Source of the DNA: Ditylenchus dipsaci
Taxonomy: Eukaryota > Nematoda > Chromadorea > Rhabditida > Anguinidae
Assembly: GCA_004194705.1 (NCBI GenBank)
Contig: SADC01001321.1
Location: 124,001 to 188,000, forward strand
DNA length: 64,000 bases
Reading direction: 5' to 3'
The notes below the pieces were generated by a model. The model had not been told where the DNA came from. It worked only from the letters and a program-made list of their open reading frames with translations, and ran no database searches. This document shows, piece after piece, positions 31,201 to 40,283 of this stretch. How positions within the stretch are numbered: position 1 is the first letter of the stretch; every line of letters starts with the position of its first letter. Position numbers and translations under genes: made by a program.

Positions 31201-34195
31201 TAAAAAATTCGGTTTGGTAGGACCGAAGTTCTGATTTTTGCCAACCCGATTCCCGAAACCCAAAGGAGGTACTACTACTTGGTCAGGCAGATATACACGT
31301 AAATTGCTGAGAAATTAAAAGTTGTCTCAAATTATAAATAAAACATTTTTTTCTAATTGAAAATTCTGTGGGGAATTCCGTTTGCTAAGACCAGAATTAT
31401 GATTTCGCCCAATTGGAGCCTGAAACCTGCGTTAGGTAGTATTATGTAGGTGGATATCCACCTGAATAACCCGAAAAATAAAAAGTTAGCTAAGATCAGG
31501 GCTGCCATCTCAAAATTAAAAAAAGACATTTTCGCAATAAAAAAAGAATTCGAAGGAGAACGAGCATTTAGTCTAGTGCTTATCGCAATTTTGAAGCGAA
31601 AAAAAAAAAGATTTTGACTAAAACTTCAAAAATAAAAAGAGATTTAGAGTCCCGAAAAAAGGAAAATCTTTTTAAAAAGGACATATGGCAGCCCTGGCTA
31701 AGATTTTAAACAAACCACTTTTCCTAAACTATAATCGTAGGAGAAGCGGGGTTTGACAAGACCAAATTTTGATTCAAGCCGGCATTGTCGAGCCCAACGT
31801 TGCTCGACAATGCCAGATCGGACGACTTATCCTACTTACACTGCACCATAACAACTTATATAAGTCCGTATTAAAAATTTACTTATAAATAGTATTCAAA
31901 TTTTCAATGCACAGAAAAAAATGAATTCAAAACATTATGGACAAAATTAGGGTGGTCCCGCGCGAATTCGAATTCCGCAAATTGCTGTGCTTATTAAGTT
32001 TCATGGTCCTTTAAACTGAAAAAGGCACTTTTCAGTCAAAAGACGGCATTTTTGTTAGTTTCGACCATTTTTTGTCCAAAAAAAGTTTTATTTAAAAGTT
32101 TTGGGTGGCTGCACACTCGGATCCCGGGAACTGAGAACACGGACAACTCAGCTTTTTGACAGCTGATCTCGGAAGAAACTCATATATAGGACAACTCAGC
32201 TTCGGACAGCTGACACATATAAAATGGCTCAAATCGAAAACACCCGTCAAAATCATTAAATGTAGTTGAGTTGAGTTTTGGACACTTTTAAATTTTGACT
32301 TTTTACCTGTTTATCATGTTTTGGTCACTGGAGCTGGGCAAAAATAGTCTCTAAATGCATTTTTGTTCAAGAGTCTTGCTCGGAATCATGTCTAAGGTTG
32401 GTGAGTGCGCGCATCTCTAACTCTCAAGCCCCCTGCGCCCCGAAGGGGGCTTGGTTAATTAGAGATGCGCGCACTCACTTACCTTAGACATAATTCCGAG
32501 CAAGACACTTGATAATAAAACGCATATATAGTCTCTTTTTGCCAAGTTTTATCGAGAAAAGTAAGTAAAAAAAAAAATTTACCAGTTATTCTCTAATACC
32601 AATCACCTTGGTCCCCCAAACAAAAAGTCGAAATGTAGTGAATTTTTTTTTCAAAAAAGGGTTCTGTCCATACCTGCAGCGCCGCCAAAACGCCGCCGGC
32701 GCCGTCGCCAGCACCGGTGGCGTTCTATGGTGCCAAATTTTGTCTCTTTTTTAACCGTCAGGGAGATTAACAAGGTCGATCCCTTGTACTATATATGTCC
32801 AAAAACTAAATGCTTAGTGGGGTGTGCTGCTGATACGTGGTGCTGTTACCGAAAGAGTATGCTGTGCTGATTTCAGTATTATTTAGGAAATAACATTTTT
32901 TTGCGATTTCAATTCACATGATTTTATACAACCGTATGCTGAAAATGACGGCAATGAGCAGGGCTAAATTTCGAGTGTGAGGTTACGAATGACTATGTAG
33001 AATAAAATTGCCGTAAAAACCTCAGTTTCATGATACTACCGAATAGTTCTGGAATAGTCCTATTGAGGATGGCATCGAATTGGACATGGTTCAAAGTTTT
33101 TTATATTTTAGCTCTAACTTTATCCTAACTTTTCATCTGTATGATAGCTCAAATAAAAGCCCAGAACCTTGGCTACATTTTGACACTAAATTTGTAAAAA
33201 AAGAAGAAAAAATTAGGGTTTGCACCCAGTGGTAGTCGAACCTGTGACCTAAGGCTATGCATATATAAAGTTTACTACGCCCCCTCCCACCCGCTTATAA
33301 AATCTTCATTAAGTACCAGTAGTGAAAATAATTTTTGACGGCTGGCGGCGGCGCCGGCTGCCTCAAAATCGGCGCCGCTGCCAGCAGCTTTGCCAAAGAC
33401 GCCGCCGGCGCCGCCGCCATCGCCGGCGCTTCAAAATTTTCGCCGCCGGCGCTTGGCGGCGCCGCCGGGCTCTTTCAAAAACGGCGCCAGCGGCGTCAGC
33501 GCCGCCGACGCTGGCACTTGGCAACGCCGCCGGCGGTGCTGCAGGTATGATTCTGTCTCTTACTTAAAAACATGTTTTGTACACGTTTCAGACCCTCAAA
33601 AATACAAAAAAATAATTAAAAATGATTAAAATCAAAAATAATTAAAAATTAAAAAAATAATTAAAATAAAATTTTTGCGAGAACTATAATATACTTCGGT
33701 TTTTATCACTTTTGGATCAAACTAATAATATCACATTTGTTTTGAAGTTGATCGGTTTGCTTGTAAACTGCTCTATGAATTCTGAAATTACTGTATTTCC
33801 TCTAATAGGCGCACCCGCTCTAATAAGCGCGCCCCCTCAACTTTGAGGGTCTGGATCTCGAGGCAGAGTCAATATTTTGCAAAGTTATTTCTTAACTCCC
33901 AAGAGTTCTACCGATTTCACTTTTTTAAATTTTTCTTTTCACCCAAAATCTCGAGATCGAATTCCAAATTTCCTAATTTTCGGGAGACTGAAAAATAAGC
34001 GCACCTGTGCGCTTATTAGAGGAAATACGGTATCGTCAAATTTTAAATTCGTATATCGAAAATAAAATGATTTTATTTTAGGTCTCAAAAAAGATCGATC
34101 GCAAGTCTGAAAGTGCTCAAGATGCCTTTAAGAATAAGCACTCCACTATTGCAATTCCAGTCGAGCTTAACGATTCCGTTAATGTTGCCAAATAA
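19249..34195 (+). CDS. MSP-domain protein, five exons with transposon-filled introns
   Basis: Predicted 151-residue protein from exons 19249-19313, 19358-19386, 24639-24733, 30019-30171 and 34082-34195. All junctions are gt-ag, phases agree, and there is no frameshift or stop. It starts MPKVRPITPEVLPNS and ends VNVAK. Residues about 33-105 resemble the major sperm protein (MSP) immunoglobulin-like fold: LPVTIKISRNGRSSVVLHNN, then SDYLVAFRIRAT, then YKADLPIGFIDP, which matches the family pattern of a beta strand, L-x-N, VAFK-x-x-T, Y-x-V-x-P-x-G-x-I-P. MSP domains make nematode sperm filaments or, in VAP-type proteins, tether membranes; no transmembrane tail is seen here. Intron 1 is 44 bases; introns 2, 3 and 4 are 5.3, 5.3 and 3.9 kb and hold mariner, hAT-like, palindromic and satellite elements. 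The function and the exact start are inferred. Confidence 0.7.
19680..20480 (-). pseudogene. internally deleted mariner transposon
   Basis: At the plus-strand left a mariner-type terminal repeat TTGGGTCATCCCATAAGTTC follows a TA. The minus strand encodes a helix-turn-helix stretch RSKATEAAREICSVYGEDAI then RTAQDWFDEFK (about 20430-20330), then EIDEDQLRDYLKEAKKTMIC VRWD with WDLEALVYWEML (about 20190). After a frame change come LLRDNVRPHIAKLV and SPDLAPSDYWLF, the second and third parts of the mariner catalytic triad region. The segment that should hold the second HTH and the first catalytic Asp is missing. The partner terminal repeat beyond 20480 is not present. It lies in intron 2 of the MSP-domain gene. 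Confidence 0.85.
20540..21120. other. no gene seen (intron 2 of the MSP-domain gene)
   Basis: AT-rich, no strong repeats or frames. Confidence 0.35.
21161..21409. mobile_element. pogo/Tigger-like MITE
   Basis: Starts CAGTTGTCGTTCGATTTAAC and ends TATCGAGGTTCGACTG, with TA on both sides. CAGT(C/T)GAACCTCGATTTAACG termini with TA duplication are characteristic of the TcMar-Tigger/pogo group. It contains the internal CTAGGGTCCGACA segment shared with 47669-48109. Confidence 0.8.
21495..21766. repeat. palindrome, CCACGGGGACTGATCAGG arms
   Basis: About 110-base arms. GAAGTTATCTCCTCCACCTG at the right is the complement of the left arm, and the arms include TCGTGTTTCTCGACCC. Single-arm copies lie at 26590-26760 and 34900-35060. 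Confidence 0.8.
22388..22562. repeat. short inverted repeat element
   Basis: GGCCAGTTCGCCACCGTTTT near 22394 is mirrored by AAAACCGTGGCGAACTGGCC near 22533. No TSD identified. Confidence 0.6.
22563..24230. other. no gene seen; repeat fragments
   Basis: It includes a half copy of the CAAGCC palindrome family at 23230-23350 and a short inverted pair flanking 23640-23830 (TTGCCTTGGTCCCACCTGTT and partner ACAACAGG). The remainder is AT-rich. Confidence 0.35.
24238..24486. mobile_element. CCGTATT...AATACGG MITE, TA target
   Basis: Starts CCGTATTACCTCTAATAGCT and ends TATTAGAGGAAATACGG between TA dinucleotides. Related copies: 25188-25427, 33791-34030, 51739-51973, plus fragments near 12748, 14690, 46640, 53420 and 60548. 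Such CCGTA-ended elements resemble the ISL2EU/IS4EU type, which I have not verified. Confidence 0.75.
24779..24993. mobile_element. hAT-like element with CTCACTCAC words
   Basis: CAGGGTTTTTCCCCG at about 24762 and AGCAAAACACTG at the right resemble the termini of 51594-52181. Both elements carry TCTCACTCACT and TGTGAGGAC words. No matching 8-bp TSD seen here. Confidence 0.5.
25112..25470. mobile_element. GGCTCGTTC-ended element with a nested CCGTATT MITE
   Basis: Termini GGCTCGTTCAGAAAGTCG and CGACTTTCTGAACGAGCC are exact complements. The left arm has GTTGGAGTT/GTCGGAGTT words. The MITE at 25188-25427 is inserted inside it. Confidence 0.75.
25485..25838. mobile_element. mariner-type MITE
   Basis: Termini TTGGGTTGGTCCATAAGTTC and the complement CGAACTTATGGACCAGCCCAA lie between TA dinucleotides. 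It is palindromic in the inner arms (ATGGGTTTCATAATCTTTCA and partner) and encodes nothing. The terminal repeat resembles that of the mariner relic at 19680. Confidence 0.85.
26150..26282. mobile_element. small foldback with TGTGCCA words
   Basis: GGGCAGGAGCAGCCTGTGCC pairs with a right end GGCACAGGTTGCTCCTGCC. It is flanked by CCTGAGCC at 26142-26149 and 26283-26290. Inner words are AATTGTGCCA, and the centre is TATTCGGCAAATATTTGCCG. Confidence 0.75.
26300..27230. other. no gene seen; repeat fragments
   Basis: It includes a single arm of the CTCGACC palindrome (26590-26760) and, at about 26833-27010, a relative of the CAGGGCTGCCATCTC hAT element at 31497. A C-run is at 27010-27019. Confidence 0.35.
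27618..28421. mobile_element. hAT-like element with GTGAGCTCATG words, 8-bp TSD
   Basis: Termini CACGGTTTGCGTGAGG and TCATGCAAACCGTG are flanked by GGGGTCGC (27610-27617, 28422-28429). Arms repeat GACGTGAGCTCATG and TCATGAGG words. The interior includes arrays of a different word (CAATTTTCCGCCGG at 27795-27830, complement at 28035-28068), suggesting a second foldback inserted inside. Confidence 0.75.
28640..28875. repeat. CAAGCC palindrome family, fuller copy
   Basis: Centre CGCCCCCGAGGGGCTTGG. The right arm carries CACATACCTTAGACACAAAT, a GGATGCAT motif and TGCGGTAGGCCCC. Other copies: 32330-32545, 34340-34465, 35205-35340, 35940-36190, 39790-40035, 54470-54570. Confidence 0.7.
29061..29406. 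mobile_element. foldback MITE with AATTGCGCAAACGAC words, 8-bp TSD
   Basis: Termini GGCTGCATGACAATTGCGCA and its exact complement, flanked by ACCTGACC (29053-29060, 29407-29414). The left arm holds about nine and the right arm about eight copies of GCGCAA-CGACA type words, in opposite orientation. It lies in intron 3 of the MSP-domain gene. Confidence 0.9.
30472..30560. repeat. dispersed direct repeat, copy 1
   Basis: TTTTGGGTGGCTGC through GGACAACTCAGC is repeated almost exactly at 32097-32200, including CGGATCCCGGGAACTGAG. Confidence 0.7.
30840..31500. repeat. tandem array of ~160-bp satellite-like units
   Basis: Four diverged units are marked by GTTTGATAAGAC-like (30882), GTCTGACAAGAC (31048), GGTTTGGTAGGAC (31209) and GTTTGCTAAGAC (31380). 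Each is followed by ATTTTACC...CCGAAAC and a short palindrome like GGTGGATATCCA. Confidence 0.65.
31497..31696. mobile_element. hAT-like MITE, CAGGGCTGCCAT ends, 8-bp TSD
   Basis: CAGGGCTGCCATCTCAAAA at the left and ACATATGGCAGCCCTG at the right, flanked by identical GCTAAGAT (31489-31496, 31697-31704). 200 bases, non-coding. Confidence 0.9.
32330..32545. repeat. CAAGCC palindrome family copy
   Basis: GAGATGCGCGCACTCAC at the right mirrors GTGAGTGCGCGCATCTC at the left, around a CCCCTGCGCC...GGGGGCTTGG core. Arms about 100 bases. Confidence 0.75.
32669..33549. mobile_element. hAT-like element with GCCGCC arrays
   Basis: Ends CATACCTGCAGCGCCGCC and GGCGGTGCTGCAGGTATG are inverted. Flanks GTTCTGTC (32661-32668) and ATTCTGTC (33550-33557) match at seven of eight bases. 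The right arm (33338-33545) is dense GCCGGCGCC sequence that opens spurious Ala/Arg reading frames. A tRNA-like T-arm relic (AGTCGAACCTG) lies at 33234-33244. Confidence 0.7.
33791..34030. mobile_element. CCGTATT-type MITE next to an MSP-gene splice acceptor
   Basis: Left end CTGTATTTCCTCTAATAGGC (one change from consensus); right end TTAGAGGAAATACGG followed by TA. It ends about 50 bases before the acceptor of the last MSP-domain exon. Confidence 0.7.
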
Positions 34196-34196
34196 A
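34191..34196 (+). terminator. poly(A) signal overlapping the MSP-domain stop codon
   Basis: AATAAA formed by the last Lys codon and the TAA stop. Its position fits a very short 3' UTR; a later signal may be used instead. Confidence 0.4.
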
Positions 34197-34899
34197 GTGA
34201 TATGTTAAATCTGCTATTTAAAAATCTGACCCTACTTGGATATAAACCCCCACCCCCAAATCAACTTTTTTTAAAAGTGTTTTAGAAGCATCTTCCTTTT
34301 TACACCAAATCGGTCTATTTTTGGTCCTTTCCCACCCTAAGATGGCTTGGGGGCTTGGAGTTGAGATGCGCACCCCCACATACCTTAGACACAAATCACT
34401 CGAAAGTGACTCTAGATGCATAAAAAATATATGCATACCGGAGTTTCTTGCAGTATGCAGTAGGCCCCAGTATTCAAAACTATGTTTAACATTTTTTTTT
34501 GTTTAAAATTGGCCCCTTTTTGGTCCATTTCCACCCTAATACAGCCTTAAATCCCTTTAAAAATGGTCAAAATGGGTACTTTTTACTGGTCCTAAAACTC
34601 GATTTTTCATTGATCAGAACTCAAAAATAATGTCTTTTTCGAGCTTCTGAAGCGATTTTAGGTCGATATAGGGTGGTTGGAAACATTTAAAAAAAAGTTG
34701 ATTTGAATGGGAGGGGGGGGATATCCAAGTAGCGCCAAAAATCTGATGCATGCATGTGTAAAGTTGAAGCAGACATACAAATAAGCATAAGTTTTACAAG
34801 TTAAGTATGAAGATCTGGATGATCTAAATTCTCTCAAGACTTAAAAATTTTCACAACGTGTTTCGATTTTCGACGATTTTGGTTGCAGTTTCGAATCCC

Positions 34900-35345
34900 C
34901 CCCCCCCACGGGGACTGATCAGATCGAGGAGATAAAATCATATTCGTGTTTCTCGACCCTGATTTCATGAGAAAGCCGGCTGTTTTTTTAATTCTGAGAA
35001 AAAAAAATTTTTTCGAACCGCAGGGGGGGTATCATGGTTTTTTAGTCAAAATTTGAAAAATTTAAATTGGCGCCTTTTGAATTTAAAAGGGAATAAGGGC
35101 TGTATTGGAGGGGAAGGGAATAAAGGGGGTCACTTTTATGGCAGAACGTCAGAAATTCAAATGTTTGTATTCCTCGATTGCCTCACCATGTTTTTCAAGT
35201 GGGCCATGGCAAAAAGAGACTCTATATGCATTTTATGGTCAAGAGTACTTCTCGGAATCATGTCTAAGGGAAGTGTGTGCGCGCATCTCTAACTCTCAAG
35301 CCCCCTGCGCCCCCTTCGGGGCGCAGGGGGCTTGACTCCTCGATC
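34900..35345. repeat. palindrome family arm with a nested CAAGCC palindrome
   Basis: CACGGGGACTGATCAGATCG opens the left side and CTCCTCGATCTGAT closes the right at about 35337-35350. A CAAGCC-family core (CCCCTGCGCCCCCTTCGGGG region, 35300-35330) sits between. Confidence 0.55.
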
Positions 35346-36354
35346 TGATTTTCTGAACTCAAGCCACGATTTTTACCTCTAGTTGCATAGAAATACCAAA
35401 ATTTTCACACCAATGTTTCAAAAATCATGCTAAGCATACAAAATTACACTCTGATGTAATAGTACTATTTGCAGACACATTTCAGAATATTTGCGGGCAC
35501 ATTTCAGCAATTTGCGGATATTTTTCAGCAATTTGTGGACATTTTACAGCAATTTGCGGACAAAATTAATTATCACCCGATATTTAATTCTGCCCGCTAA
35601 TCTCTGAAAAATGCCCGCTAATGTGAATTGTGCTGTACACTGAAATTTAAGCGGCATTTTGCTAAGTGGTCGATTTGCTAAGCGGTCGTTTTGCCAATAA
35701 TTTTTTTGTTAAGTTTTTGGTACTTGTGCACTTGGGAGGGGCCCCTTTTTGGTTAACTGTAAATATGGTTTAAACGTCTCCTAAGTAATTTTTATACGGC
35801 AGAAACGCTTAAAAAGTTGTCTCCTAACAATTTCCGCACTTAAAAGTGAAGTTTTTTAAAAAAAAAAGTTGGCTACCAAAGATTGATCAACTGCTTTGGT
35901 CCCCCAAGGTAAAATATCGTATATTAAGGTATCCTACCACGTTTTGGTCACTGGAGCTGGGCAAAAAGAGTCTTTAATGCATGTATGATCAAGAGTTTTG
36001 CTCGGAATCATGTCTAAGTAAGGGAGTGCGCGCATTTTTAACTCTCAGGTCCCCTGCGCCCCCTTCTAAGGCACAGGGGGCTTGGTTGCTTGGGGTTGAG
36101 ATGCGCATACCCACGTACCTTAGACACCAATTACTCGGAGTAACTCTGGATGCATGAAAAGCATGCATACCAGAGTTTCTTTATGCGGTAGCCCCAGCTA
36201 ACAAAACTATGTTCAAATTCCATCTTTTTTGGTTTTTTTTAAGATGTATAGGTAACCTTTTTGGTGTGATCACCTTGAGGGACCAAGGCAGTTGGTCAAT
36301 CTTTGGTAACTAACTTTTTGTTGAGAACTTCACTTTTTAGTGCGAAAATTGTTA

Positions 36355-36793
36355 AGCTCCATTCATATTCCCGCGGGACACGGGACACGGGACAATTTTT
36401 CAAACACGTTTTTGTCTCTATCTCGGCTCCCAGCCACCATTTTTCAATACCTTTAATAGATCTACAAGGCAACAGACCATGCTCTACAACATAGGGATAA
36501 CAGATTTGCCATGATCAGTATCGAAAACGGTTTTTAGGCTGTCCCGCATGTCAATGTCCCGTGGGACAAATTCCTATATTTGTACCGCGGGACATTGACC
36601 TGCGGGACAGCCTAAAAACCGTTTTCGATACTTATCATGGCAAATCTGTTATCCCTATGTTGTAGAGCATGGTCTGTTGCCTTGTAGATCTATTAAAAGT
36701 AGTGAAAAATGATGGCTGGGAGCCGAGATAGAGACAAAAACGTGTTTGAAAAATTGTCCCGTGTCCCGCGGGAGTATGAATGGAGCTTTAGGA
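36355..36793. repeat. palindrome, CCCGCGGGACACGGGAC ends, copy 1
   Basis: Arms of about 200 bases begin GCTCCATTCATATTCCCGCG and carry ATCTACAAGGCAACAGACCA and GATCAGTATCGAAAACGG. The second copy is 57728-58152. Confidence 0.8.
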
Positions 36794-37495
36794 AACAACT
36801 TTTTTATCGTTTCTGCCGTATAAAAATTACTTAGGAGACGTTCAAACCATATTTACAGTTAACCAAAAAAGGGGCCCCCCAAGTGCACAAGTGCCAAGTT
36901 TTTTGCTAAATATATATTTGCTAAGGCATTCTTTTCTTAAATCCCGATTTGCTAAGAACTTTTACGCCTTTTTTGTACTTTCCCTTTTTCTCAATGTTCT
37001 GGTAGATTAGAGATATTTCCGACGGACATTTTTCTGCCGATTTTTTTTGTTTCTTACTGATTTCAACGTGGGATAACCAAACCCAAACCTGAAAAATTAA
37101 AATTTCTTAAAAATAAAAATAAGCCATTTTTCTAACTTAAAATTGTGTGAGGAATTGGGTTTGTTAAGCCCAAAGTTGCGATTTTACACACCCAACTTCG
37201 ATACCTGGCGTAGGTGTCACCTGGCCAGGTTGATGTCTACCTGGATAGCCTAAAAATAAAAAAGTTAATTCAAATAATTCCCAAACTATTTTCCCAAACT
37301 AAAAATTTGTGAAGAATTGGGCTTGTTGAGACCAAACGTGCGATTTTACCTACCCAATTCCATATCTAGGGTTGGGTACGACCTGGACAGGTTGATATCC
37401 AGGTAACTCAAGAATAGGGGTATATTTACCCAAATGACCTGAAAGGTCAAGCGTTAGTCTTTTTATATCTGAAATCACGGTAAAAAATAAAGTGT

Positions 37496-37885
37496 GCACC
37501 CAGGTGGATTCGAACCAGCAACCTCGGCGGTGGATATCCAAGTGGTCGTCCACTTGGATCAAAAAAATTTTTCTCACGTTTTTGGATTCCAAGATAATTT
37601 TTCTGAACTAATTCGAGCATGCTGAAGATGGTTTGACAGTGTAAAAATCACGTTTTATCGAGAAATTTTTCAGATATCGTAAATTCTTGATTTTGATAAA
37701 TCAAGAATTCACAATAACTCAGAAATTTATCGATAAAACGTGATTTTACCACTGTCAAACCATCTTTGGCATGCTACTGCAGAAAAATTTATTTGGAATC
37801 CGAAAACGTAAAAAAAATTCAAGCGGGCGACCACTTGGATAGCCACCGCCGAGAATGCTGTTCGAATCCACCAAGGTGCATACCT
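37496..37885. repeat. AAGTGG palindrome with tRNA-like outer arms
   Basis: Outer arms carry GGTGGATTCGAACCAGCAAC on the left and its diverged complement (GCTGTTCGAATCCACC) on the right, i.e. T-arm/B-box-like sequence facing outward. Inner arms match 5829-6154. Confidence 0.7.
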
Positions 37886-38189
37886 TATTTTTCTCATAAT
37901 TTTGAGTGTTTACGTGGCGTAAAGGTCCATATACTCATCACCAAGGTTACTGGTTCGAATCCCCCTAAAGGGGCATGCCCACGCTAACAAGAGGTGGTGC
38001 CCGGGAATTCAAGAAAATTTCCTAAACATTGAACTTCTGTACGGACTTTTCGACTGTGTTTCTAACAAAACAAGTCCTAGAATTCAATTTTAGGTATGGT
38101 TTTGTGCAATTTATGCAAAAGTGGAATAAGACGCGAATAAAAAGAGAGCAAGAACAATTAGAAGCTGCATTCCGTAACCGTTACCAGAA

Positions 38190-38280
38190 TGTTTGTTACT
38201 AAATTTCGCTGTTACCGAAAAATTTGTTACCGAAATTCGCTGTTATCAAAAAGTCTTGTTATCCTTTTCCGTACAGCCGC
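38190..38280. repeat. GTTACCGAAATTCGCTG word array, foldback end
   Basis: Words CGCTGTTACCGAAA repeat about four times, ending TTTTCCGTACAGCC (GGCTGTACGG reversed), matching GG-terminated foldbacks. The partner end was not found. Confidence 0.5.
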
Positions 38281-38882
38281 CCAAACCACCAATGTTGCCG
38301 CACAGCATGAGCGCCGATAGGCGTCTGCAGACCCTAGTGGACCTTATACCTCAGCCTAGAGCAATTATTTTGACAATCTATTTTTTTTCGTTTTCTTGAT
38401 TAGCACGAGCACTACTGATTTCACTTTTCAGATTTTGGTTAAGTACTGAAAAACCTAGAAATCGGCCTCGAATTTTTCTGATTTATGGGGGTTGAAAAAT
38501 AATCCCCCATGGGGGGGGGGAGCAACCTCACACTCAAAATGTAGGCCTGCTTCTTGCCGTCATTTTCAGCATACGGTTGTATAAAATAATGTAAATTGAA
38601 ATCGCAAAAAATCTCAGTTCCTAGTACGCATCATTTTGGCTAGTTTCCTTTGATTTTGGTAGTCATTTCCAAAAATCGCAAAATTGAGGCAGTTGATGAC
38701 AGCAAAGCAGTGCTGGAAATGGTTGAAATCGATTGCTCGATGATTTTTAGACCTAAAAGTCAAAAAGCCAGGCAGTTTTCTACCGGATTGGCAAGAGTGA
38801 CAGATAATAAAATACCTGTTAAAAAGACCTTGATGCAGTGTGTTTATGTGGATTGGATTGTTTGCATATAGCTTTCATAATT

Positions 38883-39324
38883 GGGCGCCTGTAAAGCCTA
38901 GTGTCCAATGACTGAGAGGAAATTCCATCTTTTTTAACGCGGGAAGGGCTGTAAACTTTTTTTTGTTCATAATTTTTTTTCTTTTGGTCACATTTTGTAG
39001 CTAAGTTTTAGGGCTACCCAATAAAAATTTTCCAGCCACAAATCTCAGAAAAAACTTTGATAAAAATGCGTTTCCTCTCACTCTGCCTTTCACTCTAATG
39101 ACTGAAAGGCAGAGTGAAAGGCAGAGTGAGAGGAAACGCATTTTTATCAAAGTTTTTACAGAGATTTGTGGCTGGAAAATTTTTTATTGGGTAGCTCTGA
39201 ATCTTAACTACAAAATGTGACCAAAAGAAAAAAAAATTATGAACAAAAAAAAGTTTACAGCCCTTCCCGCGTTAAAAAACATGGAATTTCCTCTCAGTCA
39301 TTGGCCACTAGGCTTAAGGCGCCA
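38883..39324. repeat. near-perfect palindrome, arms about 215 bases
   Basis: GTCCAATGACTGAGAGGAAA on the left and its complement on the right, meeting at CTCTGCCTTTCACTC/GAGTGAAAGGCAGAG near 39105. Flanks share no convincing TSD. Confidence 0.8.
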
Positions 39325-40129
39325 TTCGACCTAGTATCTAGTAGAAACTACCGGCTCTAGGTAAATTCATCCTCGGTAAATTCATCCTCCGGTAAATTCA
39401 TCCTCCAGTAAATTCATCCTCCGGTAAATTCATCCTCTAATTTTGTCTTGACAGGAATATTGGGTAAAAATATTTGTTTGTTATTTCAACGGTCCTCATC
39501 TACCTGCAGTGGCACCAGTCCACCCTAAGTGGCTCAGATTTACCTTCAATGATCATGATCTTCTCTCAATGGTAAAGATGCAACCTTTAAGGTTCAGATA
39601 TACCCTTTATAGTTTATATCCTCCCTAAATAGTCCAGGTCGACCTACAATAGTACCGGAGTGGGTAGGTCGTGACGTACCTAGGTATGGGTAGGTGAGCC
39701 AGGTGCCTGAGTAGATAAGCCAAGAGAGTAAGTAGTAAAAACTTTTTAGGGTATTTTAGGGCCCCTTTTTGGTGATTTATCACATTTTCTTGCTGGAGCT
39801 GGGCAAAAAGACTCTAAATGCATTTTCGATCAAGAGTCTAGCTCGGAATTTTGTCTAAGGTAAGTGATTGCGCGCATCTCTAACCAACCAAGCTGCCTGC
39901 GCCCCTTCGGGGGCGCAGGGGGCTTGGTTGCTTGGGTTGAGATGCGCACACACACATACCTGAGACACAAATCACTCGAAAGTGACTCTGGATGCATAAA
40001 AACATATGCATACCAGAGTTTATATATGCGGTAGGCCCCAGAAAGTAAAAACCTGTTCAAAATCTATCATTTTTACCTAGATTTTGCCTAAAAAGGGTTT
40101 AAATTTGGTCAAAAATGCTGGGGGTCAAG

Positions 40130-40283
40130 ATGTCCAAATTCAAACCCTTTTCCTGGTGTTGGAATTACTACAATCGAGTTGAAGAAAGAAATGCAAATGG
40201 GAATCTAGCAGTGGTCCGTTTTGTGCAAGTTCTGCAATGCTGGCTACAAGTCAGATGCAAAAAGAATGGAGAAACACTTGGAG
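40130..40283 (+). pseudogene. BED zinc-finger fragment (hAT-type)
   Basis: From ATG 40130 the frame reads MSKFKPFSWCWNYYNRVEE and RNANGNLAVV. After one frame change it reads LCKFCNAGYKSDAKRMEKHL, giving the C-x2-C ... H pattern and leading aromatic residues of a BED finger. It aligns throughout with the fragment at 7923-7780 (MSKK..WCWTYFER, CKFC, YKSDA, KHLEV), so the two are paralogues. It ends at a possible donor (GAG-gttggt). No catalytic transposase domain follows within the element. Confidence 0.7.

Larger units (their letters stand above)
35630..37985. mobile_element. TTTGCTAAG-word foldback, disrupted copy with nested palindromes
   Basis: The left end GCTGTACACTGAAATTTAAG and words TTTGCTAAGCGGTCG match the intact copy at 61371-62931. 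Sequence from about 36890 to 37985 corresponds in inverse orientation to 62830-61680 of that copy. Between them lies a palindrome at 35705-36895 (CTTGTGCACTTGGGAGGGGC and complement), which itself contains 35940-36190 and 36355-36793. Confidence 0.65.

Noticed and set aside
33322..33629. Ala/Arg/Pro-rich open frames in three phases
   Set aside because: Produced by GCCGCC word arrays; all frames are open simultaneously, and the composition is that of a repeat.
34900..36200. rRNA or spliced-leader gene suggested by GC-rich hairpins (CCCCTGCGCCCC)
   Set aside because: The hairpin occurs in about eight dispersed palindromic copies with different outer sequence; no rRNA or SL similarity is visible.
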